From Saturnia japonica (Eukaryota > Arthropoda > Insecta > Lepidoptera > Saturniidae): a stretch of DNA of 64,000 nucleotides. The stretch is taken from assembly GCA_033032175.1 (NCBI GenBank), contig CM065321.1, positions 1,448,501 through 1,512,500 on the forward strand, read 5' to 3'. This document shows, piece after piece, positions 39,201 through 51,200 of the stretch (positions are counted from its first letter, which is position 1; every line of letters begins with the position of its first letter). Below the pieces are notes generated by a model. The model was not told where the DNA came from, ran no database searches, and was given only the letters and a program-made list of their open reading frames with translations. A program made the position numbers and the translations under genes.

Positions 39201-42200
39201 AGCGGAAGGCATAGGAAAGAGACCTGCCGTCAACCTTCATGTACAACCTGCAAACGATGGCATCACAACTTGCTTCATGAGGACAGAGAAGATTCCAAGC
39301 AAGAAGATGGAAAAGAAGTAGCCAACAACGTGAGGCTACCAGTGAACTGCACCAGGTCTTCAAGAGCCTACTTAAAGATGCTTCCCGTCGAGATCTATGG
39401 ATCAGCAGGAGCAGCTGAAGTCCTGGCACTGCTGGATGAGGGGTCAACAGTCACACTCCTGGACTCGACGGTGGCAGAACAGGTTGGCCTCAAAGGACCT
39501 AAGGAGACGCTTCATTTGGAGACTGTGGGTGGAAAATCCATGGTAAGCAAGGATTCAATGAAGCTCAACATGCAGATAAGGGGACTACACCAGTCCAAGA
39601 AGCGAGCAATCACCGGGGTGCGCACCATTGATGACATGCATCTGACTCCTCAAAGACTGGAGAGGAGCACCATAGAGAACTGCGCACACCTAAGGAAGCT
39701 GGTGAATCAGCTTCATTACGAAGAGGGTTCTCCCAAGTTGTTAATAGGGCAAGACAATTGGGAACTCATCATCTCAAGAGGAACGCGCAAAGGAAAGAAG
39801 AACCAACCAGTAGCATCCTTCACACAACTTGGATGGGTGCTGCATGGGTTCGATGGAGGCGCGTAAAAATCAGTCAACTTCACCACATGCGCACACATAT
39901 CAGCACGTGAAGAAGCATTGGAGAAGTTGATTGTTGCGGACAGCGAGCGGGGCGAGCGAATAACGATAGTGTAATAGTATAAAATGAACAAGTAAATGAA
40001 ATAATACGTGTTAGGAATAAGGTTTATAAATACGTGTTAGGAATAGATATAATAATATGAACTGAATATGTGTGAATATGTGTATTTTAAAACGATTAGA
40101 ATAAGAATATAGCTAGTTGTAAGTTTAAATGTATAAATTTCACTAGTTGTAAGGATGAACCATGCCAGACTCGGAACATCTGGCATGGTGACTCATGGTA
40201 CTGCCGAGAGCGCGCACACGGGGCGTGCGCGCTCATTGGCTGAGCGACGCCCCGCACGGAATCCATCGCACTACCGGTTGCGAGGCAAAGGGCGAGGTTA
40301 AATATAGCGGAGAGGGCGGCAGTACTGCGATCAGTTCGAGAAACACTACAACAACAGCAAGCAGCGAGTCTGCGATCAGTTCGAGAAACACAACACCAGC
40401 AACAGCAAGCAGCGAATCTACAAGCAAACTACAGTCAAGAACGTTATTAAGAAACCACATTGTTACTACGAACTACTGTAACTTTGTAAGAAACAAGAAT
40501 AAAACAAGCGCTATTAATTTAGCACACATTAAAATATTGTGGACGTGTTTTATTCACAATATTATCTGGTCCTTCGGAAGCCGGATCGGAAGAAAAAAGA
40601 ACAGAACATTTCGCCGATCTACAACAACGCTTGAAGAAGAAACGACTTGTTATCAAGACATCTGTATCCATGAACGGCGTACCCAGATCAATGGTTGTTA
40701 CGAGAAGCCAGGGAGATGCAATGGAATCACAAAACAGAAATAACACAGTCCGAGTATTCGAAGAATCGCCGCTATCGCCAGACACACAGAGGGCTGAGGG
40801 CACACCCCGACCGGAGGGAACACCCTCTGTACCTGTTACTCGCACTGACGTCAGAACAGGCCACGTTTCACCGCCACGCTCACACAGATCGACGACGAGT
40901 GCGACTATGCGATCACGCCTCGCCGAGCTACAAGCGGAAGAGAAACTAGCCGCAATTCGCCGTGAAGAACTCCGTATGGAGGCGGAATTAATAAAGAAAC
41001 GCCTCGCCGTGGAGTTAACGTCGATACGGGATGAAGCAGAGGACGTACGTGAGCAAACGAACGAGGAGCCAGATGAACGTATTCACCGAGTGGATGACTG
41101 GCTCCGCTCACAGCCCGAAGCTACACGGGGGGAACAATTACCGTGTATCCGTAACGACGCGCGGCAATAAGACGAGCGCAGGCCTGAACGACGTGCACGT
41201 TCGCAATCGAGCAGTGATATTAAACAGCTCGCCGCGATACTAGAAAAGATGACGCATACTCATCCACCGCCACGCCAAGCCGCCGACTTACCTGTATTCA
41301 CTGGAGCGATCAACGAGTGGCTGCCATTCAAAGCAGCTATGAGGGACTCCACGCAGCTGTATCGTTTCTCGCCGATAGAAAACATAGCGCGCCTACGTAA
41401 CAGCCTGCGTGGGGACGCCCGCGACGCAGTGGCAGCGCTACTACACACCGCGAACAATCCAGATGAATACATGCGGACACTGGAACAATGTTTTGGCAGG
41501 CCGGAAGTAATTATAGACAAGGCGTTGGATGATATGCGGAAATTACCACGACCGGGAGCTACCGCAAGCGAACTGAACGCGTTCGTAGTAAAACTACAAA
41601 ACATAGTCTGTGTTTTACTAAATCTCGACAAGCGGAGCTACCTGTACAACCCGATGCTGGCTCGGGAAGTGTTAGAAAAACTTAGCCCACACCTGAAGTC
41701 CCGGTGGTGCGACTATGCAGAAGAGAACGAGGGAACAACGGATCCAGAGGTCGTTGTATTATCACGCTTCCTAATGCGTGAAGCGAGCCGTGCGTTAAAA
41801 CACACATATGCGCCCGCCACCGCTTCGACAGCGACCTCTAGACGCGAAGTATTGAAGCCTGCCGCACCGCAAGTCGCCGCCAGAAAGAGACAGAACGTCT
41901 TTGCTACGGTGGACACAGAAACCGAACATCTGTGTCCTAGCTGCGATAAGCCCCATCCGTTGTCTCGGTGCCCGCAATACAAAGCACTGAACGTCGAGCA
42001 ACGGTGGGAGCACGTGAAGAGCAAAGGCGTCTGTTTCAAATGTATTGACAAACGCCATCGTCGTGTGTACTGCAAAGGAAAGCCGTGCAGTATTAACTCC
42101 TGTCGTCGTCCGCATCACTCGTCGCTTCACAACGACAGACCAAGCGATAGCGAAGAGCAAACTCAGGACAACGTGACACCGTCAACGAGCGAGACGGTAA

Positions 42201-45200
42201 TGGCTGTCGCAACAACTATAGAACCGAAACAGATTATACTAAAAATCTGTCCGGTGACTATATCGGGCCCCAAAGGAGCGGTGAACACGTACGCTCTGTT
42301 GGACGAGGGCTCGACTATATCGCTAATCGACGAGGACTTGGCCAAGGACATCGGAGCGCATGGACCGTCACATCCACTGCAACTACAAGGCGTCAATATG
42401 GGCAAAGAGTACACGAATAGCCAAATTGTACAAGCGAAGTTGTACGAACCGGGCGGCAACAAGAAGCACGAGTTCCGAGCTCGAACGATAAAAGGACTCC
42501 GACTGCGCGAACAAACAGTGTCTCTAAGCACACTCCAACACGCTCACTTGCGCAATTTGAAAGTGAAGCAGGTGTGCTATGAGAAGGCGAGGCCGCGTAT
42601 ATTGATAGGTACGGACCACTGGGAGATGATCGTATCCAGAGAGCTACGCGTCGGCAAACCGAACCAGCCGGCGGCGTCGAAAACTCAACTGGGTTGGGTG
42701 GTGCACAGAACCGCACCACACGTGATCATCGGCCACAGCGAAGCCCTGCTACACATATACGCACCTGAACGCAACACTGGCAGCGAGATCCGGAACGAAA
42801 GTCTACACGAGCTCGTAGAACGGCAATTCAAAATAGACGCGCTCGGCGTAGCCCGCGAACCGAGAATCAGCGACGCCGACAAGCGCGCGACCCGAATACT
42901 CGACGGAACGATCCAACAACGCAGTGAAGGCTACGAAGTAGGTCTACCGTGGCGCCGCGACGACGTAGTACTACCTAATAGCTACAATATGGCGCTACGA
43001 CGACTTCACTCGATAGAAAAGAAAATGGATCGTTCCACAGAGTTTGCGGTGGCGTATACAAGTCAGATCAAAAACTTGTTTAAGAAGGGCTACGCCGTAC
43101 GCTGCCAGGGACACGAACAGACTAGCAACATCAGCTGGTTTTTACCTCACTTCGCTGTATTCAACCCGAACAAACCCGGCAAGCTACGAGTAGTATTCGA
43201 TGCCGCGGCACGCAGTGGAACTACGAGTTTAAACGACGAGTTATTAGAGGGACCGGACCTGCTAAGATCGCTGCAGGGGATTTTATTCCGGTTCAGAGAG
43301 AAGCCCGTCGCCGTCACTGCTGATATAGAGGAAATGTTTCTGAGAATACGAATACGCGAAGCGGACCAGCCGGCACAACAATTTCTGTGGCGAGGCAACG
43401 ACCGGAACAAGCCGCCACAGAAATATAAAATGAGATCGTTGATATTCGGCGCAGCAAGCTCACCGTTCATAGCACACAGTGTACGCGACCGCAACGCTGA
43501 AAAGCATGCACGAACGCATCCAGACGCGTTCAAGGCAATAACGCAGAGCCACTACATGGACGATCTGGTGGATAGCTACGACGATGAAGAAACAGCTATC
43601 AACACTATAAGGGAAATACAAGAAGTCCACGCAGTAGCCGGCTTTACGTTACGCGGATGGAGCAGCAACCGAGCGAGCGTACTCAGTGGAACACCGGACG
43701 AGCTACGCGCACGATCGCCCGCACAACTTGGCGGGCATGAACAAGAAAAGATCCTGGGCCTATACTGGAATGCAGCTACGGATGAACTAGGGTTTAACAC
43801 GTCCATGCATCGGGTACCAGCCGATGTACGCGCACGCAAGCGGGCACCTACAAAGCGAGAAGCTCTGAGTGCGGTTATGTCAATCTATGACCCACTCGGC
43901 TTACTCAGCCACTACACGATACGCGCGAAAATAATCCTGCAGAACCTGTGGCGCTTACAGATCGGCTGGGACGACGAGATACCCGAAGAGGACGCAAGTT
44001 CATTCGACGACTGGCTACAACAGTTAGAACATGTAGCAAACCTGCGCTTGCCGCGATACTACAATTTGGCATCGACGGGGATAAAAGAATTGCATATACT
44101 GTGCGACGCGAGTGAACAAGCATATGCGACGACGGCGTATTGGCGAACGATATACGGTGACGGCTACATCGACGTAGCACTTGTAGCTGCAAAATCTAAA
44201 GTAGCCCCGAGACGCGTACAAACAATACCGCGTCTCGAATTACAAGCCGCCGTCATCGGAGCACGCCTGAGCGACACTATACGTCGTGAACATCGCATAA
44301 ATATCGTCCGCACAGTATACTGGACCGATTCAACAACTGTCGTGCACTGGATACGGAACGACAAGCGCAGATATACACCCTATGTCTCGCACCGCCTAAG
44401 TGAAATAGCTGAGCTCACCGAAGCAGAACAATGGAGATGGCTACCGACGTATTGTAACGTAGCCGACGACGCGACACGAACATCGAGCGCAGCGATTACT
44501 GCAGACGAACGGTGGTTCACGGGACCGAGCTTCCTGAGGTGCAAAGAGAACGAGTGGCCCGCAGAACCATTGGGGCCACAAGAAAACTCTGAGGAAGCTA
44601 CCGTGAACCATACAGTCGAGCAATCGCAGCCCGACGTATTACCGGACGCGACGCGGTTCTCAACTTATGAACGACTAGTGAGAACGGTCGCTACAATGTT
44701 CGCGTTCGCAGACATATGTCGACGCCAGGCGTCGCGTGTCGAAAAGCGGCACCTAGAACGCGCGGAGAGTATGTTACTACGGCAAGCACAACGGGAAAGC
44801 TTCGGTGAAGACATCAACAAGTTAAAGCGAGGGAAAACGATACCACGATCAAGTCGTCTCTATAAACTAGATCCAGAGCTTGATGACGACGGTACGCTGC
44901 ATATGCGTGGACGGATCGGAGCCGCGAACGTGCCGACAAGTGTGAAACGTCCAGTCATACTGGATGGGAAACACACTATCGTCAGAAAACTTATCGCCAA
45001 GCAACATCGCGCCGCGGCACACGGAAACCGCGAGCGCGTAATAAACGACCTGCGACAGCGATACTGGATTTTGAAACTACGACCCGCAGTGCGTAGCGTG
45101 GAGCGGGAATGTGCGATGTGCCGGGTACGCAAAGCCGTGCCTCGCGCGCCGGCGACCGGAGACTTACCGGCCGCGCGCCTTGACCCGTTTCATCGACCGT

Positions 45201-48200
45201 TTACGAACTGCGGGGTGGATTACTGCGGACCGATGCAAGTAACTATAGGACGGCGAAGAGAAAAGAGGTGGATCGCCTTGTTCACTTGTCTAACGACAAG
45301 GGCGATTCACCTAGAGATCGTGGGATCGCTGTCTACCGACTCGGCGATAATGGCACTACGACGGATGGCAGCGAGAAGAGGTTGGCCCGCACTGATGTAC
45401 AGCGATAACGCGACCAACTTCCGTGGGGCGGACACCGAGCTACGCGCCGCCTACGCCGAATGGGCACCTGCGCTACGGGGGGAGGGGCTACGGCACAGCG
45501 TCGAGTGGCGCTACATCCCGCCCGGCGCGCCTAACCAGGGAGGTGCATGGGAGCGGCTGGTGCGGTCGGTAAAAACCGCGCTCGCCGCCACTTTGAACGA
45601 GCGTGCGCCTAAAGAAGAGGTGCTCCAAACCGCGCTCGCGGAGGCCGAGCATTCGATTAACGCGCGGCCTCTAACGCACGTGAGCGTCGACCCGCGGGAC
45701 CCAGAGGCGATCACTCCCAACCATTTTCTGCTTGGGAGTTCGACGGGTATGCCTACGACGGGGACCTGCGACACGGCGGACCGGCGTACCTGGCGAGCAA
45801 CCCAGGCGCTCGCCGATCATTTCTGGCGGCGCTGGGTTAAGGAGTACCTCCCTACATTGGTGCCACGCGGGAACTCAGCCAACAGCACGCGCCCTCTGAA
45901 CGTCGGGGACTTGGTCGTGGTTGTCGACTCCGCCTTGCCGCGCAACACCTGGCCGCGCGGAATCGTCATGAGAACCTACACCGGACCAGATGGAGGAGTG
46001 CGGAGCGCCGACGTGAAGACGAGGAGCGGTGTGTTCCGGCGCCCGACGACGAAGCTCGCCGTCCTGAGAGGAGAGTGAGGCTGCGCAGGCTACGCCGGGG
46101 GGAGAACTGTTGCGGACAGCGAGCGGGGCGAGCGAATAACGATAGTGTAATAGTATAAAATGAACAAGTAAATGAAATAATACGTGTTAGGAATAAGGTT
46201 TATAAATACGTGTTAGGAATAGATATAATAATATGAACTGAATATGTGTGAATATGTGTATTTTAAAACGATTAGAATAAGAATATAGCTAGTTGTAAGT
46301 TTAAATGTATAAATTTCACTAGTTGTAAGGATGAACCATGCCAGACTCGGAACATCTGGCATGGTGACTCATGGTACTGCCGAGAGCGCGCACACGGGGC
46401 GTGCGCGCTCATTGGCTGAGCGACGCCCCGCACGGAATCCATCGCACTACCGGTTGCGAGGCAAAGGGCGAGGTTAAATATAGCGGAGAGGGCGGCAGTA
46501 CTGCGATCAGTTCGAGAAACACTACAACAACAGCAAGCAGCGAGTCTGCGATCAGTTCGAGAAACACAACACCAGCAACAGCAAGCAGCGAATCTACAAG
46601 CAAACTACAGTCAAGAACGTTATTAAGAAACCACATTGTTACTACGAACTACTGTAACTTTGTAAGAAACAAGAATAAAACAAGCGCTATTAATTTAGCA
46701 CACATTAAAATATTGTGGACGTGTTTTATTCACAATATTGATGAAGGACCATTTCGCGGTAGAATCATTGGGGGTTCTACCTAAGAGGCCAAGCACAGAC
46801 CAGGACCAGAGAGCAATGGACATATTGGAGAGAACCTGTCAACGCTTGGAAGATGGACGCTTCGAAGTCGGGCTTCTGTGGAGAAATGATATTGAGGAGT
46901 TGCCAGACAACTTCAAAGCCGCAGAAGTAAGACTGAAAGGGATCATGAAGAAGCTACAGAAAGATCCGGAACTGAAGATCGAATACGAGAACCAAATGGA
47001 GAACCTGTTGAAGAGTGGATACGCTGAAGAAGCCGAAGGAGAATCCACTTCAAGGAGGAAGTGGTACTTGCCACATTTCGCTGTCACGCATCCAACCAAG
47101 AAGAAGAAACGCCTGGTATTCGACGCTGCTGCCAAGTCAGGAGGGAAGAGTCTGAACGACCTGCTCTTACCCGGCCCGGACCTGCTGCAGTCACTCTTTG
47201 GTGTCCTGCTGCGCTTCCGCCAGAAACCGATCGCAGTGGTAGCAGACATCAAAGAGATGTTTCTTCAGATACGGATACGAGAAGAGGACCGTGACAGCTT
47301 AAGGTTCTTATGGAAGGGTGATCAAGCAGAAGGACCCATCAAGGAATACAGAATGACATCAGTCATATTTGGGGCCGCCTGCTCTCCTAGTGCTGCAATC
47401 TTCGTGAAGAACAAGAATGCAGCAGAATATCAAGATCAGTTCCCGGAAGCTGCTAGTGCAATAGAACATAATCATTATATGGACGACTACTTACAGAGTT
47501 TCGACACAGAAGAGGAGGCAATCAAAGTAGCCAGTGATGTGGACACCATCCACCGGAAAGCCAAGTTTGAATTGAGAGGATGGGCATCCAACAATCACAC
47601 TGTGTTAAGAAGCCTCACCAAAGAGACCGGGCAGCAAGAGATCAGCATCGGACCAAGTGAAGAGAAGACCCTGGGCTTGCTATGGTGCACGGGAGATGAT
47701 GAACTGGGTTTCAGAACGTGCCTTCGCAAACTCAAAGAGGACGTCGCGATAAGAAGAGGACCTACCAAGAGAGAAGTAACGAGTGCGGTCATGGCCACCT
47801 TCGATCCTATGGGAGTGGCGTCACCGGTCCTCATACAAGGGAAGGTACTCATACAGAACATATGGAGAAGCGGCGTCGATTGGGATGAAGAAATCACTCC
47901 GAAAGATCAAGAAGCCTGGAAAGAATACCTCACCAGCGTACAGATCCTGGAAGGTCTACGTATCCCGAGATGCTTCACGGACTCGAGCGACGAGGGGGAG
48001 CTGCACGCGTTCACCGACGCCAGCGAGACAGCCTACGCTTGCGCAGTATACTACAGAGCGAGCAAAGGACAAGGAGGCTATCAAGTCGCACTACTAGCAG
48101 CCAAGGCAAGAGTGACTCCCCTCAAGCCAGTATCCATCCCGCGGCTAGAGTTGCAAGCTGCGCTATTAGGCACTCGGATGACACGAGCAGTGGAAGAAGA

Positions 48201-51200
48201 ACTGGATCTGAAGATTGAGAGACGAGTCTACTGGACTGATTCAAGCACAGTCCTTTCGTGGATAAGATCAGATCCAAGGACGTTCAAACCGTTCGTGGCA
48301 CATCGACTCGCGGAAATAGAGGACCTCTCAAAACCTCAAGAGTGGCGTTGGGTACCGACCAGTCAGAACCCAGCGGACGACGCAACAAGAGGGGTGCCGC
48401 GAGACTTCGGACAGAAACACCGTTGGTTTAATGGACCCGCGTTCCTGAGCCAAGAAGAGACCAGCTGGCCTGAACCTCGTTCATTCAAGTCGAAACCAAC
48501 GGGAGAAAAGAAAGAGAAGCACACTGTTGCCACCGCAAGGATCTCAAAGGATCAGCCGCCTACACCAGAACCTGAACGATTCTCGAGCTGGACGAGGCTA
48601 TGGAGAGCAACGGCAAGGGTGCTTCAATTTATTGACCTGTGTCGCAAGCGAAAGGAGCACACTCTTGTTTCCCGTAAGATGGAAAAACAGGACCCGACTT
48701 GGAGAAGAGCAAGGAAAAGGAAGCTCAAGAACGTGACGAAGGCAGCAACACCAAAAGAAGCAAAGAAGTTCCTTCTTCTGGATAAGGCTCACTTGGAAAA
48801 AGCGGAGAAACTGTTGCTGATGAGAAGTCAAGAAGAGAGTTTCGGGAAACCTACGGCATCAAGAGACTCCGATGGACACAACAAATTGAAGAAGCTTGAC
48901 ATCATCAAGGAAGATGGACTGTTACGAGTCAAAGGAAGGATCGACGCGGCTACGTTTATGGAAAGAGCATATCGACGACCCGTAGTCTTGGATGGCAAGA
49001 ACAAGATCACGAGGTTGCTCATACGACATTACCACGTAGCGTTCAACCACGGGAACTATGCAACCGTGATGAACGAGATAAGACAACGCTACTGGGTTTT
49101 CGGGCTGCGATCGACAGTACGGACGGTGGCATACCAGTGTCAATGGTGCAAAGTATACCGAAGCGCACCAACTAGACCACCCACCGGAAACTTACCAAAG
49201 GAGCGGTTACGATTCGGCGAGCCGCCATTCACCTGCACCGCTGTGGACTACTTTGGGCCAATGACGATCGCGATAGGACGGCGCCACGAGAAAAGATGGG
49301 GAGCGCTGTTTACGTGTCTCACCACGAGGGCAGTTTTTTTTTTTTTTTTTTTTACGTGAAGAAACCCGTCATGGGTACACACTCGCCCGGGGGGACGAGT
49401 GGTTATGTGAGACTCCTACTCACTAAAACTCCACGGTGTACCATCGACCGCTATAGCGGGACGCCGCGGGCAATGCGGTTGCAATCTGCCGCGACGCCCC
49501 GGCGGCTGGCCCCAGTCGGGCCCCGGCGCTAAAGAGAGACAGTCTGGTACAACCCCAACTGTCTCTCAGACGGCTGAACCAGTGCAATGGGAAGACGGGC
49601 CCCCCGACCCGCCCTCCCTTGGTTCAGCAAGGTAGAGGTGTAGGAAGATGGACGTCTCCCACCTCTACCTTTCCGTCTGCGCTCGACCTTCCCCAGGTCC
49701 AGGTGCAGCTGGTTGAGCTCCGCTTTTAGCTTTTGTGGGTGGCTTGCAGGCAGCACCCCCCATATAATGCTCTGCCGGCCTACCTGCATCGGCACACAAG
49801 GCACAGCGCAGCTTTTCAGCTGTGCACTGTTGTGCCTTGTGGCCAGCAAGCCCGCAGCGGAAGCACAGAGCTCCCCTGTCTTTATCTGACGAGCAGAGGG
49901 GCCTGGTATGGCCCACGTCTAGGCACCTAAAGCACCGGAAAGTCTTATTCTCCAGAAGCCGGACGAGTGCCGAACTCCACCCGACGAGGAGTCGTTTGGA
50001 TTCCACTAGCACTTTGGCAGCAACGACAGGGAGCGACAGATGGATTGCTCCATTGCCTCTTCCATAGGCACGTATTTCTCCGGCCTTAATTAGGGCCGGA
50101 TCACACCCAGCCTTCGTCGCCGCTGCCGCTACCACCTCGTCAACCGACACAGAGTCCTCAAGTCCGACAAGTCGCACTCCAACTCTCCTAATAGGTCTCG
50201 TCACGGTTGCGACTTCCACCAGTGCTTCTTGGAGCTTCTGAGCCAATTCGTCGGCCCTCTCCGAGCTACGGTCGCCAGGGATTTCAAGGATCCTAGATCC
50301 TGTGGCTGAGGTCCGCAGTGATAGATCCTCTATCCCTAAATCCGACAGATTGACCCGGTCCTTTGCCTTCAGAAAAGCCGCTGCATAGCTAACTCCTCCT
50401 GCTACAGCCTCCGGCTGCAGTGTAATTTGCACTGCAGCCGTGCGCGGCGTTCTAGGGAACCTAGCTTTAGGTTTTGACGCAGGTGCATTTCCAGAACGGG
50501 CAGTGGCCACTTTTGGAGCTACCGTTGGAGCTACACAAGAAGACTTCTTCTTAGCTTTTCGGCGACGGCGACGGGTCACAGTTGACCACTCCGCGTCAGC
50601 TGTCGTCCGATCCGGAACAGGGGCAGAGGTAGAAGGCAAGACCCATTCCATGCCCAAAGATTGATCGGCTGTTCTCGCAACCTTAGCACTAGGCTTCGGT
50701 GCAGGCACTGTAGGCTTCGGTCCCGCAGGTTTTACTAGCCTGGACGCCACAGGACCAGAAGCTGGTTTTTTGTCCGCGGCCAAAGCGGGGCGGACCACCG
50801 GAGCGGGAAGGAGCCGGTCCTCTATGGCCTCCAGGCGGGCGGATATAACCTCCCCAAAGGAGACACGGAGCGACCTCTCTAAAACCTCCATCTGGCCCAT
50901 CATTGCTTCTACCATCTGACTGGTAGGTTCCAACTGCGGCTGTGGCTCTGGTGGTAGAGGTGCAGCCTGCGCCTTGCCACGCAATGCAGCAATATCCGCC
51001 TTTAGTTCGGCTACCTCCTCGCGGAGTTTCCGCGTCTCTCTGCGGAGAAGAAGTGTTTCCTCCGTCACTGTGCGTGTGAGCGCAGTTGCAGTGATCTCCT
51101 GGAGAGTTCTCGCAGCCTCCTTGAGATCCCTCACATACGTACCCTTGAGATTGGTAGACTTCTTACTGATCTCAAGGATTTTTGAAACTTTATCGGCCGC

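Larger units (their letters stand above)
39932..46737 (+). mobile_element. BEL/Pao LTR retrotransposon B, near-intact, inside element A
   Basis: Two 630-bp LTRs that I found no difference between, flanked by TTGAT (39927-39931 and 46738-46742). Internal order: PBS, gag, protease, RT, RNase H, integrase, PPT. Protein similarity to A is clear but moderate, so it is a separate family. Coding strand is the same as A. One in-frame TAA at 41168-41170 in the gag region is the only lesion I see. The LTR end is ambiguous by a few bases because of overlap with the duplication. Confidence 0.95.

Noticed and set aside
40195..40743. ORF starting [10 protein letters not shown], repeated at 46371
   Set aside because: It lies in the element B LTR and is present in both copies; it is regulatory DNA read as protein.
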